DNA from: Lysinibacillus timonensis
GTDB lineage: Bacteria > Bacillota > Bacilli > Bacillales_A > Planococcaceae
Direction: 5' to 3'
Length of the DNA: 64,000 bases
Assembly: GCF_900291985.1 (NCBI RefSeq)
Contig: NZ_LT985980.1
Coordinates: 1,248,001 to 1,312,000 of the forward strand
The translations under genes were made by a program, and so were the position numbers. This document shows positions 15,864 through 25,229 of the stretch, piece after piece. Below the pieces are notes generated by a model. It was given only the letters and a program-made list of their open reading frames with translations, was not told the origin of the DNA and did no database searches. Every line of letters starts with the position of its first letter. The first letter of the stretch is position 1.

Positions 15864-18281
15864 TTGTTACAAGTATTATGTCTTTTCATTCCTTTAATCG
15901 CCGCCATTTTTATGCCCTTTTTCTTTAAAAAGATTAAAAATGTACATACTGGCTGGTTTGTTTTAATAGTTCCTCTATTATTAGTTATCTATTATTCAAC
16001 TTATATCCCTTCCATATCAAAAGGAGAGACATTAGTTGAGCAGTTACCGTGGATTCCTTCCCTTGGTATTTCATTTGTATCGTACCTTGATGGATTAAGT
16101 TTATTATTTTCCTTATTAATAACAGGAATTGGAGCACTTGTTGTTCTTTATTCTATCTTTTATCTAGATCGTAATAAAGAACAACTTCACAATTTCTATA
16201 TCTACTTATTAATTTTCATGTCAGCTATGTTAGGCGTCGTACAATCTGACAATATGATTACTCTTTATTTATTCTGGGAGTTAACGTCTATATCATCATT
16301 TTTACTAATTGGATATTGGTTTAATCGAGATAAGTCTCGCTTTGGTGCACTGAAGTCAATGATGATAACAGTTGCGGGTGGTATGATGATGCTCGGTGGG
16401 TTTGTATTATTGTCATTAATGGGCGGAACATTCTCTATACGAGCATTAATAGAACAAGCACCGCAGTTAGCTACTAATGATACATTCGTAATGGCACTAG
16501 TTTTAATTCTATTAGGTGCATTTACAAAGTCTGCACAATTCCCATTTTACATCTGGTTACCTGATGCAATGGAAGCGCCTACACCAGTCAGCGCATATCT
16601 ACACTCTGCGACTATGGTAAAAGCAGGTATTTATTTAGTTGCCCGTTTCACACCAATTTTCGCCTTATCAGAAGTTTGGATTTGGTTAGTTGCTGGAATT
16701 GGATTGTTAACACTTTTCTGGGGTTCGTTCTTTGCTTTGAAACAAACAGATTTAAAAGGCATTCTTGCGTTTTCTACCGTCAGTCAATTGGGACTAATTA
16801 TGTCACTACTAGGTGTTGGTGCGATTGCTTACCACGTGGATGGTGCTGAAGATACGGTATTTAAATATGCTGCATTTGCTGCTATATTCCATCTTATTAA
16901 CCACGCTACTTTTAAAGGTAGTTTGTTTATGATTGCTGGTATTGTTGACCATGAAACTGGCACACGTGATATCCGTAAACTCGGAGGGTTAATGAGTCTT
17001 ATGCCAGTAAGTTTCACTGTTGCTTTAATAGGAAGCTTTTCAATGGCCGGCTTACCTCCATTTAACGGTTTCCTAAGTAAAGAAATGTTCTTAACAAGTA
17101 TGCTTTCAGTTTCTGAATTTGATCTTTTCAATTTTGCAACTTGGGGACCAGTATTCCCTATTATTGCATGGGTCGCTAGTGTGTTTACATTCATATATAG
17201 TTTTTACTTCGTATTTAAAACATTTACAGGAAAACTTAAAGCTGATGAATTACCGAAAAAGCCACATGAAGCACCAATTGGAATGTTAATTTCACCTGTT
17301 ATTTTAGCAACCTTAGTTGTTGCAATATTCTTTATTCCTAATTTGATAACAGATACGTTTGTAAAACCAGCTGTAGTTGCTATTCAACCATTCTTATATA
17401 GTACTCCGGCTGATATTCATATACATGTATCGGCTTGGCATGGTCCTACACCAGAATTATTCATGACGCTTGGTATCGTTGGAGTAGGTTTAGCATTATT
17501 CTTTACTTTATCGAAGTGGCAGAAATTATACAGCACACTTCCTGAACGCTTCACCTTAAATCGATTATATGACTATACAATTAATGAATTATTAGGTTCT
17601 TGGATGACTCGTCTTTCGGGTCTATACATGACAGGTTCTAACCGTAAATATTTAACTTATATGTTTACCGCTATTCCGATTATTGTTATTGGAACGTTGA
17701 TATTTAAAAATGCATTCGCCTTCTCGTTTGATGGTGCAACACAAGTTCATTTATATCACATTATATTAATCGCTGTTTTAGTCATTGGAACCATTACTAC
17801 TGTTTTTGCTAAATCTCGAATGACTTCAATTATTGCATTAGGTGCTGTCGGATATACTGTATCTCTATTCTTTGTCATATTTAATGCACCAGACTTAGCG
17901 TTAACTCAGCTTGTTATTGAAACAATTTCCGTTGCTTTATTCTTAATGGCTTTTTATCACTTACCAAAGTTTACAAAAACTGAGGAACGTACTCGTTTTA
18001 AATTTGGTAGAGCTTTTGTCTCTGTTGCCGTTGGGGTAATGGTAACGCTTGTTGCTCTATCAAGCCATTCTCAAAAATTAGTTGAATCCATCTCAGAATA
18101 TTATAAAGAAACCGTTTATTCTGAAGCAGGTGGAGGTAATATTGTAAACGTAATTTTAGTTGATTACCGTGGATTTGATACATTATTCGAAATTGCTGTA
18201 CTCGCAATTGCAGGTATTTCCATTTATGCAATGATTAAATTACGCTTAAGCAGAAAGGAGAAAAATTATGAAAGTAAATAA
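15864..18281 (+). CDS. mrpA: Na+/H+ antiporter subunit MrpA
   Basis: 805 residues from TTG 15864, seven bases after AAGGAGG; the longer frame from 15786 adds 26 residues with no ribosome binding site. The N-terminal two thirds are related to complex I subunit NuoL, with YLFWELTSISSFLLIGYW (the conserved Glu), PFYIWLPDAMEAPTPVSAYLHSATMVKAG and NHATFKGSLFM. The C-terminal part carries the DUF4040/MnhB-related region (NAPDLALTQLVIET). MrpA and MrpD are the proton-pumping-like cores of the seven-subunit Mrp complex that exports Na+ in exchange for H+ and supports pH homeostasis. It is first in a seven-gene operon. Confidence 0.95.
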   Translation: MLQVLCLFIPLIAAIFMPFFFKKIKNVHTGWFVLIVPLLLVIYYSTYIPSISKGETLVEQLPWIPSLGISFVSYLDGLSLLFSLLITGIGALVVLYSIFYLDRNKEQLHNFYIYLLIFMSAMLGVVQSDNMITLYLFWELTSISSFLLIGYWFNRDKSRFGALKSMMITVAGGMMMLGGFVLLSLMGGTFSIRALIEQAPQLATNDTFVMALVLILLGAFTKSAQFPFYIWLPDAMEAPTPVSAYLHSATMVKAGIYLVARFTPIFALSEVWIWLVAGIGLLTLFWGSFFALKQTDLKGILAFSTVSQLGLIMSLLGVGAIAYHVDGAEDTVFKYAAFAAIFHLINHATFKGSLFMIAGIVDHETGTRDIRKLGGLMSLMPVSFTVALIGSFSMAGLPPFNGFLSKEMFLTSMLSVSEFDLFNFATWGPVFPIIAWVASVFTFIYSFYFVFKTFTGKLKADELPKKPHEAPIGMLISPVILATLVVAIFFIPNLITDTFVKPAVVAIQPFLYSTPADIHIHVSAWHGPTPELFMTLGIVGVGLALFFTLSKWQKLYSTLPERFTLNRLYDYTINELLGSWMTRLSGLYMTGSNRKYLTYMFTAIPIIVIGTLIFKNAFAFSFDGATQVHLYHIILIAVLVIGTITTVFAKSRMTSIIALGAVGYTVSLFFVIFNAPDLALTQLVIETISVALFLMAFYHLPKFTKTEERTRFKFGRAFVSVAVGVMVTLVALSSHSQKLVESISEYYKETVYSEAGGGNIVNVILVDYRGFDTLFEIAVLAIAGISIYAMIKLRLSRKEKNYESK

Positions 18282-18690
18282 CGTCATTTTGCAGTTCACC
18301 GCCAAAATCGTCTTTTTCATTATTTTCTTCTTTGCTGTTAATATATTCTTTGCAGGACACTATACACCTGGTGGAGGATTTGTTGGCGGTTTAGTGACAG
18401 CAAGTGCAATCGTATTATTAATCATTGCATTTGATTTAAATACGGTTCAAAAGCTTCTTCCGATTAACTATATTTTCGTTGTTGCAGTAGGCTTAATATT
18501 ATCACTAGGAACAGCATCGTTTTCGATGTTTGTAGGGCAACCGTTCTTTACCCATTTCTTTGATTATTTTTATTTGCCTTTGTTCGGGAAGACTTCACTT
18601 CATACTGCAGCATTATTCGACTTAGGTGTTTATTTGGTTGTTGTCGGCGTTACGATGACCATTATTCAAACGATCGGGGAGGATGAATAA
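18268..18690 (+). CDS. mrpB: Na+/H+ antiporter subunit MrpB
   Basis: 140 residues and four membrane helices. MnhB-family motifs are FFAVNIFFAGHYTPGGGFVGGLVTAS near the N terminus and FDLGVYLVVVGV near the C terminus. It is a required small subunit of the Mrp complex. AAAGGAG precedes the ATG, which lies 14 bases inside the 3' end of mrpA; the stop codon overlaps the mrpC start by one base. Confidence 0.95.
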   Translation: MKVNNVILQFTAKIVFFIIFFFAVNIFFAGHYTPGGGFVGGLVTASAIVLLIIAFDLNTVQKLLPINYIFVVAVGLILSLGTASFSMFVGQPFFTHFFDYFYLPLFGKTSLHTAALFDLGVYLVVVGVTMTIIQTIGEDE

Positions 18691-19031
18691 TGGAAATAGT
18701 TATGGCTTTTGTTTGTGGGTTTTTATTTATGTCAGCAATCTATTTAATATTATCTAGAAGTTTACTTAGAATTATTATTGGTACTGGGCTATTGAGTCAC
18801 GGAGCTCACTTATTAATACTTACAATGGGCGGCTTCGGGGGAAACAATCCTCCTGTGTTAGCCGATGGAGTAACGGAATATGTTGACCCACTTCCTCAGG
18901 CATTAATTTTAACAGCTATTGTTATTAGTTTTGGTGTAACAGCATTCTTCCTAGTATTGGCATATCGTGCTTATCAAGAGTTAAAAACGGATGATATGAC
19001 ACAATTGAAAGGAAGTGAAAATAATGAGTAA
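18690..19031 (+). CDS. mrpC: Na+/H+ antiporter subunit MrpC
   Basis: 113 residues with three helices, homologous to complex I subunit NuoK: LSRSLLRIIIGTGLLSHGAHLL, then PLPQALILTAIVISFGVTAF. The loop GGFGGNNPPVL is typical of MrpC. It begins at the last base of the mrpB stop codon, so the two are translationally coupled, and its own 3' end overlaps the beginning of mrpD. Confidence 0.95.
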   Translation: MEIVMAFVCGFLFMSAIYLILSRSLLRIIIGTGLLSHGAHLLILTMGGFGGNNPPVLADGVTEYVDPLPQALILTAIVISFGVTAFFLVLAYRAYQELKTDDMTQLKGSENNE

Positions 19032-20514
19032 CTTTCTTTTGTTACCTATTATTATTCCATTCTTCTTCGGAATGATTTTAATGTTTGGCCAAAAGCAATT
19101 AAAGTATCAACGAATAACAACACTATTAGGTTTGATTATTTCAATCATTTGTGCTTTCGTATTAATTGTTGATGTATATGAAAACGGCCCCCAAACCGTA
19201 ACATTCGGAAGTTGGCCAGTGCCGTTTGGTATTACAATGGTATCGGACATGGTTTCGGCTTTATTGGTATTAACTACACTAGTGCTTACATTCTTTATTG
19301 TATGGTATGGATTTGGATCCATTGGTAAAGAACGTGAAAGATTTTTCTTCTACCCTGGCGTCATGTTTATCGTTACAGGGGTTAATGGTGCATTTACTAC
19401 AGGTGATATTTTTAACCTATTTGTATTTTTCGAAGTACTCTTAATGGCTTCCTACTTGTTAATTGTATTAGGTGGGGAAAAAGCTCAACTTCGAGAATCC
19501 ATTAAATATATTTTAATTAACGTAATTTCATCAGCACTATTTGTTATTACTGTTGCTTATTTATATTCTGTAATCGGTACATTAAATATGGCAGATATTT
19601 CAGTGAAAATTGCAGAAATCAACCAACCTGGTATTCTTACAGTCATTGCCATACTATTCTTATTAGTATTCGGGATGAAAGCAGCTATTTTCCCACTTTA
19701 CTTCTGGTTACCTAGTGCTTATGCTGCACCACCGATACCAGTGCTCGCGCTATTCGGTGCTCTATTAACAAAGGTTGGAGTATACGCAATTATGCGTACT
19801 TATACTCTATTCTTTACGCACGATCTTTCATATACACACGAATTATTACTTGTGCTAGCTATCATTACTATTGTTGCTGGAAGTATTGGTGCACTTGCCC
19901 ACTTCGATGTTAAACAAATTATCATTTATAACATCGTCATTGCAGTTGGTGTTATTTTATATGGTGTTGCGCAAATGAATGAAGTGGCTCTTGAAGGTGC
20001 AGTATTTTATTTAATACACGATATGATTATTAAAGCTGCATTGTTTATGTTGATAGGTATTGTCATTTACGTAACTGGTACGACAAATTTGAGGAAAATG
20101 GGCGGGTTAATGAAAAAATATCCAGCTTTAGGATGGTTTTATTTAATCGCAGCTCTCGGCTTAGCTGGTGTTCCCCCGTTAAGTGGGTTTATTGGTAAGC
20201 TATTAATTGTACAAGGTGGGTTCCAAGCAGGAAATAACTGGACAAGTATTTTTATATTGGCCTCAAGTTTAGTTGTTTTACTTTCTGTTATTCGAATATT
20301 TATATATGCGTTTTGGGGTGAGCAAGGTCAGCTCTCAAACGAAATGAATAAGACAACCTACAACCATCTATTCGTCCCAACCATACTTTTAGTATTATTA
20401 TCAATCCTATATGGGGTAGGAACTGAGATCATTATGCCATTTATGGATGAAGCTTCAAAAGTTCTATCTGATCCTTCAGTTTATAATGATGCAGTGTTGA
20501 AAGGAGGAGAATAA
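19024..20514 (+). CDS. mrpD: Na+/H+ antiporter subunit MrpD
   Basis: 496 residues from ATG 19024, ten bases after AAAGGA; an in-frame GTG at 19015 is less well placed. It is related to complex I NuoM/N: FNLFVFFEVLLMASYLLIVLGG (conserved Glu), KAAIFPLYFWLPSAYAAPPIPVLALFGALLTKVG, and VFYLIHDMIIKAALFM. About 14 membrane helices. With MrpA it provides the ion-translocating channels of the complex. It overlaps mrpC by eight bases and precedes mrpE by two. Confidence 0.95.
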   Translation: MSNFLLLPIIIPFFFGMILMFGQKQLKYQRITTLLGLIISIICAFVLIVDVYENGPQTVTFGSWPVPFGITMVSDMVSALLVLTTLVLTFFIVWYGFGSIGKERERFFFYPGVMFIVTGVNGAFTTGDIFNLFVFFEVLLMASYLLIVLGGEKAQLRESIKYILINVISSALFVITVAYLYSVIGTLNMADISVKIAEINQPGILTVIAILFLLVFGMKAAIFPLYFWLPSAYAAPPIPVLALFGALLTKVGVYAIMRTYTLFFTHDLSYTHELLLVLAIITIVAGSIGALAHFDVKQIIIYNIVIAVGVILYGVAQMNEVALEGAVFYLIHDMIIKAALFMLIGIVIYVTGTTNLRKMGGLMKKYPALGWFYLIAALGLAGVPPLSGFIGKLLIVQGGFQAGNNWTSIFILASSLVVLLSVIRIFIYAFWGEQGQLSNEMNKTTYNHLFVPTILLVLLSILYGVGTEIIMPFMDEASKVLSDPSVYNDAVLKGGE

Positions 20515-20516
20515 AT

Positions 20517-20996
20517 ATGTCCTTTCAAATCTTACTTAATATATTCTTAGCATTTCTTTTAATGTTTTTAACATCAAATTATTCACCATCAGGCTTTGTA
20601 ATAGGCTATTTACTTGGTTTACTAGCGCTCCTAGCCTTACGGAAGTTCTTTAATTCTAGACTATATGTTGGTCGAGTTTGGGCGATTATTAAATTGATTA
20701 TTCTCTTTATTAAAGAGTTAGTTTTAGCAAATATTTCTGTGCTTGTACTAGTTATAAAACCTAAACTACAAATGCAGCCAGCATTTTTTAAATATGATAC
20801 TAAATTAACTTCGGATTGGGAAATCACACTTCTGTCGGCGTTAATTACATTAACTCCTGGTACGGTCGTTGTTCATGTGTCAGATGATTCTAAATCTTTA
20901 TATATCCATGTGATAGATAGTAACGATATCGATGAAACAATTGATTCGATTAAAAATTCCTTTGAAAAGGCAATATTGGAGGTGAGCCGCTCGTGA
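20517..20996 (+). CDS. mrpE: Na+/H+ antiporter subunit MrpE
   Basis: 159 residues. Two to three N-terminal helices are followed by a cytoplasmic domain with the MnhE signature TLLSALITLTPGTVVV and SLYIHVIDS. MrpE has no complex I counterpart. AAAGGAGGAG lies before the ATG, and the stop overlaps the GTG start of mrpF. Confidence 0.94.
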   Translation: MSFQILLNIFLAFLLMFLTSNYSPSGFVIGYLLGLLALLALRKFFNSRLYVGRVWAIIKLIILFIKELVLANISVLVLVIKPKLQMQPAFFKYDTKLTSDWEITLLSALITLTPGTVVVHVSDDSKSLYIHVIDSNDIDETIDSIKNSFEKAILEVSRS

Positions 20997-21274
20997 CATA
21001 TTTTATTTGGACTGCAATCGTCATTATTGCGTTATCCATGATTGCCTTACTTTTCCGTGTTGTGAAAGGGCCTACCCCGTCTGATAGAGTCATAGCGTTA
21101 GATGCATTAGGTATAGCTCTCATATGTTTAGTAGGGCTGTTCTCTATTCTAGTAGATACAAGCTTCTTCCTTGAGATTATTTTGCTTTTAGCGATACTCT
21201 CTTTCATTGGAACCATTGCCTTCTCTAAATTTATAGAGAAAGGAGATATCATAACTCGTGACGATTCTCGCTAA
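20993..21274 (+). CDS. mrpF: Na+/H+ antiporter subunit MrpF
   Basis: 93 residues with three helices. The MnhF signature is RVVKGPTPSDRVIALDALG, followed by LEIILLLAILSFIGTIAFSKFIE. The GTG start lies in a GTGA overlap with the mrpE stop, so translation is coupled. Confidence 0.94.
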   Translation: MTYFIWTAIVIIALSMIALLFRVVKGPTPSDRVIALDALGIALICLVGLFSILVDTSFFLEIILLLAILSFIGTIAFSKFIEKGDIITRDDSR

Positions 21275-21626
21275 TATACTTGTTGTTTTCTTTATTGCCG
21301 CTGGTTTATTATTTACTGTAGTTGCAGCCATTGGTATAATTCGATTACCCGATTTATATTCAAGATCACATGCAGCTTCGAAAAGTTCAACTTTAGGAGT
21401 TATGTGTATTTTACTAGGTGTGTTCTTTCACTTTTGGCTCAATGAAGGGCATTTTAACCCTGCGATTCTTTTAGGTGTTTTATTTTTGTTCATCACTGGA
21501 CCTGTGGGTGCACATATCATGGGACGTTCTTCATATATTGCAGGAGTGAAACCGTGGTCAGGTACAATTCGAGATGATTTGAAAAATGAATTGGAAAGAA
21601 TGAAAAAAGAGCAAAATATTAAATAA
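21258..21626 (+). CDS. mrpG: Na+/H+ antiporter subunit MrpG
   Basis: 122 residues with three helices. The MnhG signature is AAIGIIRLPDLYSRSHAASKSSTLG, then LFLFITGPVGAHIMGRSSY. It is the last subunit gene and starts with GTG 17 bases inside mrpF, with AAAGGAG a little far (12 bases) upstream. A strong terminator follows at once, closing the operon. Confidence 0.94.
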   Translation: MTILANILVVFFIAAGLLFTVVAAIGIIRLPDLYSRSHAASKSSTLGVMCILLGVFFHFWLNEGHFNPAILLGVLFLFITGPVGAHIMGRSSYIAGVKPWSGTIRDDLKNELERMKKEQNIK

Positions 21627-21630
21627 GTTA

Positions 21631-21662
21631 AAAAGAAGCGCGATTACCCGCGCTTCTTTTTT
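21631..21662. terminator. Terminator of the mrp operon, bidirectional
   Basis: Perfect stem AAAAGAAGCGCG/CGCGCTTCTTTT with a six-base loop and a T-tract on the plus strand; the minus strand also gives a U-rich end for the convergent small gene. Confidence 0.9.
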
Positions 21663-21855
21663 AGTAATGTCTATAGGGTCTTCTTCTTGGATAATGATGA
21701 TGATGATATTGCGGATAAGGATAGTATGGATAAGGTTGGTAATAGTATGGATAACGATTATCCGGATAAAGTACGTTTCCTAAAAAGCCGCCTAATAATC
21801 CTCCTAAAAATGGGTACCCAAAGCCTCCACCATAGCCTCCATAGAAGTTTGTCAT
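21661..21855 (-). CDS. Small Gly/Tyr/Pro/His-rich protein, function unknown
   Basis: 64 residues from ATG 21855, which follows AAGGAGGAAT; the longer frame from 21903 lacks a ribosome binding site. The N-terminal half is Gly-rich (GGYGGGFGYPFLGGLLGGFLG), the middle is Tyr/Pro repeats (YPYYYQPYPYYPYPQY), and the end is His/Arg-rich (HHHHYPRRRPYRHY). Such low-complexity, Tyr/His-rich small proteins are common among spore coat or surface proteins of Bacillales, so a coat role is a reasonable guess only. The perfect ribosome binding site and terminator support expression. Confidence 0.65.
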   Translation of the reverse strand: MTNFYGGYGGGFGYPFLGGLLGGFLGNVLYPDNRYPYYYQPYPYYPYPQYHHHHYPRRRPYRHY

Positions 21856-21932
21856 GCTATTCCTCCTTTTCTTTAGTAACATATGTTGAAAAAGAAGGTG
21901 CATTTATGCTGTTGCCTACTATGTCTTAAGAA

Positions 21933-23456
21933 TTAAAAACTGTTACGTTCATGCATCAAATCTGAAAAACGTTCAATAAACGTAGCCAATGTTCTGACCA
22001 TAACACCAGTACCGCCTTTTGGTCCTAAATCATTGCCGTTTTTAGACTCTGAAGTGCCTGCAATATCTAAATGAATCCATGGAGTTCCTTCTACAAACTC
22101 TCCTACAAACCCTCCACCGAATATCATATGTCCGTCACTACCCGGTGAATTATTTAAATCAGCCACATCAGACTTGCGAATGCGCTTTTTATCGTTTTCA
22201 GTTAAAGGCATCCCCCATACAAATTCTCCCGTTTCGATACTTGCTTCAATAAATGCATCGAAAAATGCCTCATTGTTTGAAAGAGCACCTGTTTTATCAT
22301 ATCCAAGGGCTGTGATAACTCCGCCAGTTAAAGTAGCAACATCAATTAAATAATTCGCTCCTTGTTGCTTCGCATAAGTGACAGCATCAGCTAAAACAAG
22401 ACGACCTTCTGCATCAGAGTTTAACACTTCTACAGTTTTACCACTATAAGTTGTGATTACATCATCTGGTTTCATTGCATTACTTGAAATCATATTATCA
22501 GTTGCTCCAATTACTGCGACTACATTTTGTTCTGGTCGGAGTTCACCTACAATTTTCATAGCTCCTAATACAGCAGCTGCGCCCCCCATGTCACCCTTCA
22601 TACCAACCATACCCGTTTTTGACTTAATTGAATAACCACCCGTATCATAAGTTACACCTTTACCGATTAAACCTATGACATTTTCCCATTCATCTGTTGC
22701 TTTGTATTTAAGCGTAATCAGGCGAGGTTCAATGGAAGACCCTTGGTTGACTGCTAATATACCGCCCATTCCTAGTTCTTCTAGTTCTGCTTTCGTTAGA
22801 ATTTCCACTTCAAAGTCATATTCATTTGCTAGTCTTCTTGCATACTCAGCAAGATCAGGGGCAGTTAAAAGATTTGGGGGTGTGTTAATTAAAGTTCTCG
22901 CCTCGTTTACCGACTCAGCGTATACTTTTCCAACATGAAAACTTGCAAACACCTCATCTATATCAGCTTTTGTTACAAATTCTACTGATTCTAAAAATAC
23001 ATCAGGTTCGTTTATTGTCGTTTTATAATGTGGAATTGTATAAAACCCTAAACCAATACCTTCTGCAGAAATATGTGATATATCATTCTCATCGATAGGA
23101 GCTGCGGTAAAAGACTCAAGCCAAATGGCATAATTACTTGCTTTCATCTTTTTAAGTTCTTTACCTACCAACCCAAAGGATTGTCGCAGAACTTCCTCAG
23201 TTAACTTTTTTTGATCCCCCAAACCTACAAATAAGATTCTTTTCAAATTGTTATTTGAACCATTGTAAGGAATTCTGGTTAATATTTTTTGATTTGTATC
23301 AATATCCCCTGATTTTATCCATTCTTCTATTTCTGTTCCAAAAAACGATATAAAATGGTCCCATCCTGGAATTTGGTCAGAGTTTTTTCTCACCCCTACG
23401 ATTAATAACTCTGATGTAATTTGTTGAAATTCTTTAGATTCCTTAATCATTTTCAT
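21933..23456 (-). CDS. yuiE: Leucyl aminopeptidase (M17 family)
   Basis: 507 residues from ATG 23456, preceded by AAGGAGG; the frame opens eight codons earlier at 23480 without a site. The M17 C-terminal catalytic domain shows IGKGVTYDTGGYSIK (metal-ligand Asp and active Lys), KGDMGGAAAVLGAM, and the signature NSDAEGRLVLADAVTYA with metal ligands Asp and Glu and the catalytic Arg. It removes N-terminal residues from peptides using two divalent metals in the cytoplasm. It is divergent from yuiD, the same arrangement as in B. subtilis. Confidence 0.92.
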   Translation of the reverse strand: MKMIKESKEFQQITSELLIVGVRKNSDQIPGWDHFISFFGTEIEEWIKSGDIDTNQKILTRIPYNGSNNNLKRILFVGLGDQKKLTEEVLRQSFGLVGKELKKMKASNYAIWLESFTAAPIDENDISHISAEGIGLGFYTIPHYKTTINEPDVFLESVEFVTKADIDEVFASFHVGKVYAESVNEARTLINTPPNLLTAPDLAEYARRLANEYDFEVEILTKAELEELGMGGILAVNQGSSIEPRLITLKYKATDEWENVIGLIGKGVTYDTGGYSIKSKTGMVGMKGDMGGAAAVLGAMKIVGELRPEQNVVAVIGATDNMISSNAMKPDDVITTYSGKTVEVLNSDAEGRLVLADAVTYAKQQGANYLIDVATLTGGVITALGYDKTGALSNNEAFFDAFIEASIETGEFVWGMPLTENDKKRIRKSDVADLNNSPGSDGHMIFGGGFVGEFVEGTPWIHLDIAGTSESKNGNDLGPKGGTGVMVRTLATFIERFSDLMHERNSF

Positions 23457-23555
23457 ATGATAAACCTCCTTAAACTTCATTTTATAACAGTCGTTTAATT
23501 TACAATAATATTACGCCAAAATTAATAAGAATGATTAAATCTTGTTACTAAGTTA

Positions 23556-23564
23556 TGCTATACT
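23556..23564 (+). promoter_or_regulatory. Extended -10 of yuiD
   Basis: TGCTATACT, an extended -10 element, lies 37 bp before the yuiD TTG start. No matching -35 is visible. Confidence 0.45.
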
Positions 23565-23600
23565 TTAGACATAGAATAAGAAAGGTAGGGATTTATCGAT

Positions 23601-24074
23601 TTGGCTCTTTTACAGAATACACCTTTATTATTAGCAATATTTTCAATTCTGTTTGCTCAATTTATTAAAGTACCAATTCATTTTATCCTAACGAAAAAAG
23701 TAGATTGGTCTTTAATGACTTCAACAGGAGGAATGCCTAGCTCCCATTCTGCTGCTGTTTCAAGTTTAGCCACTGCGGTTGGATTCGAAACTGGCTTAAA
23801 CTCCCCTACCTTTGCAGTAGCTGCTATGTTTGCAGGTATCGTTATGTATGATGCAAGTGGTGTACGTTATCAGGCTGGACAACACGCCGCGATTTTGAAC
23901 CAAATTCGAGATGATCTCTATGTATTTTTCAGAGAAATCTCACGTTGGCCTGACAAAAATGAAAAAGAACACCAAGATCTTAAAACATTACTTGGCCATA
24001 AGCCTAGTGAAGTATTATCAGGTGCTACAACAGGTATTCTTATTGCCATCATTTTTTATAACTTTATCGGATAA
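23601..24074 (+). CDS. yuiD: YuiD-like membrane protein of the acid phosphatase/PAP2-related group (DUF212)
   Basis: 157 residues with four hydrophobic segments and the family signature STGGMPSSHSAAVSSLATAVG, followed by YDASGVRYQAGQHAAILNQI. The PSSH and RYQAGQHA elements resemble the phosphatase motifs of the PAP2 superfamily, but the family has not been given a firm activity to my knowledge. TTG 23601 is supported by AAAGGTAGGG ten bases upstream. The gene is divergent from the aminopeptidase and convergent with yuiB. Confidence 0.8.
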   Translation: MALLQNTPLLLAIFSILFAQFIKVPIHFILTKKVDWSLMTSTGGMPSSHSAAVSSLATAVGFETGLNSPTFAVAAMFAGIVMYDASGVRYQAGQHAAILNQIRDDLYVFFREISRWPDKNEKEHQDLKTLLGHKPSEVLSGATTGILIAIIFYNFIG

Positions 24075-24076
24075 AA

Positions 24077-24119
24077 AGACAGTGCTCTGGTATAACCAAT
24101 TAACCAGTAGCACTGTCTT
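24077..24119 (-). terminator. Terminator of yuiB (also between convergent yuiD)
   Basis: Stem AAGACAGTGC/GCACTGTCTT with an inner CTGGT/ACCAG pairing. A T5 tract follows on the minus strand only. Confidence 0.75.
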
Positions 24120-24123
24120 ACAT

Positions 24124-24453
24124 TTAGAACATTCGATATCCACTTTTTCTTAAGAAGATCATGACAAAACCAGCCACAATTGCTCCGGCTAATCCCCCAA
24201 GTAAGATTGAAATATCAACAATTTGGAGTGAAGTTATCTTTTCCCCTAAAGCTGGAAAAGCCATTCCGGGTTTAAATATATAATCTAAGAAACTAACTTC
24301 ATCGATAATAAAAATGACAACGATTGGGTAAAGAATCGCCATTAACCATGTCATACGAAGAAGCATGTTTAATAAAAACCCTATACCAAAAAACATGACA
24401 AAAAATAGTACGATTGAAATGATTAGCTGTACTACAGAAACTGGACCGCTCAT
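24124..24453 (-). CDS. yuiB: YuiB-like small membrane protein
   Basis: 109 residues with about three membrane helices (residues 6-30, 35-55 and 78-100). The segment FFVMFFGIGFLLNMLLRMTW is family-like. A ribosome binding site (GGAGGT) lies just before ATG 24453. Function is unknown; the name rests on similarity and on the neighbouring yuiD and yuiE. Confidence 0.65.
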   Translation of the reverse strand: MSGPVSVVQLIISIVLFFVMFFGIGFLLNMLLRMTWLMAILYPIVVIFIIDEVSFLDYIFKPGMAFPALGEKITSLQIVDISILLGGLAGAIVAGFVMIFLRKSGYRMF

Positions 24454-24610
24454 ATATGTATACCTCCGTTATTCTCTTACCTAGTGTAACCTATTCAATA
24501 GACGCTTTCAAATAGAAAAATGTACGCGTTTCCATGACTTTCGAAGGTATCCTATCTCAAGTAAAAATGAACGAAAAAACATTTCGGATAATTATTAGGA
24601 CTATGTAATA

Positions 24611-25108
24611 TTATTTATTAAAAAATAGCTTATAAGCTGAGTATTCAAAAATATCACCGGGGTTAATTCCTTCTTTTTTAAAAAGTTGATAATTTTTTAA
24701 TTTGTGACTAGCCATCTCCCTTAACATAACCGATGATTGTCCACCATTGACAATCTCGTCTACCGTCAGCCATTTCGCTTCCGCTAACTCTTCCTCTTGA
24801 ATGGTGATTTCTTGATTTTCATCATTTAATTCACAGAAAAAAATGGCCATATTGTCGCTAATATCATGACGAATGACGCCTGTTCGAAAACCGATTAACC
24901 CACTTACTTGACAATCAATACCTGTTTCTTCTTTTATCTCTCTAACTACGGCTTCATCTGCAGTCTCACCAAATTGTACAAACCCTGCTGGAAGAGACCA
25001 AACCCCTTTTAACCCGCTATATTTTTTGTTTACAACAAGCCATTCTCCTGCAGAATTGATGACAACACCAGCAACCCCTAACCAAACCTTCCCACGTTCA
25101 GCTTTCAA
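24611..25108 (-). CDS. Nudix hydrolase
   Basis: 165 residues. The Nudix box is complete (G-x5-E-x7-REIKEETG within [24 protein letters not shown]), giving the Mg2+-binding catalytic helix. The rest of the domain, including LPAGF before the box, is the usual alpha/beta/alpha sandwich. Substrates are nucleoside diphosphates linked to another group; which one cannot be told. TTG 25108 is chosen because AAAGGG lies eight bases upstream; the frame itself opens at GTG 25126, six codons earlier. It is a single gene. Confidence 0.85.
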   Translation of the reverse strand: MKAERGKVWLGVAGVVINSAGEWLVVNKKYSGLKGVWSLPAGFVQFGETADEAVVREIKEETGIDCQVSGLIGFRTGVIRHDISDNMAIFFCELNDENQEITIQEEELAEAKWLTVDEIVNGGQSSVMLREMASHKLKNYQLFKKEGINPGDIFEYSAYKLFFNK

Positions 25109-25173
25109 TAAAATCACCCTTTGCACCTTACTATATTGTTTATATTATACATTCAATATATAGGTCCACCTAT

Positions 25174-25217
25174 AAAAAAACCCATTCATTTAACCATGTA
25201 TATGATTAAATGAATGA
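25174..25217 (-). terminator. Terminator of the yutM gene
   Basis: Stem CATTCATTTAA/TTAAATGAATG followed by GGGTTTTTTT on the minus strand, just past the stop of the Fe-S carrier gene. Confidence 0.85.
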
Positions 25218-25229
25218 GTTTTGAGCATT

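Noticed and set aside
16829-17194. 121-residue open frame opposite mrpA
   Set aside because: Antisense shadow of a strongly conserved gene, without ribosome binding site or domain.
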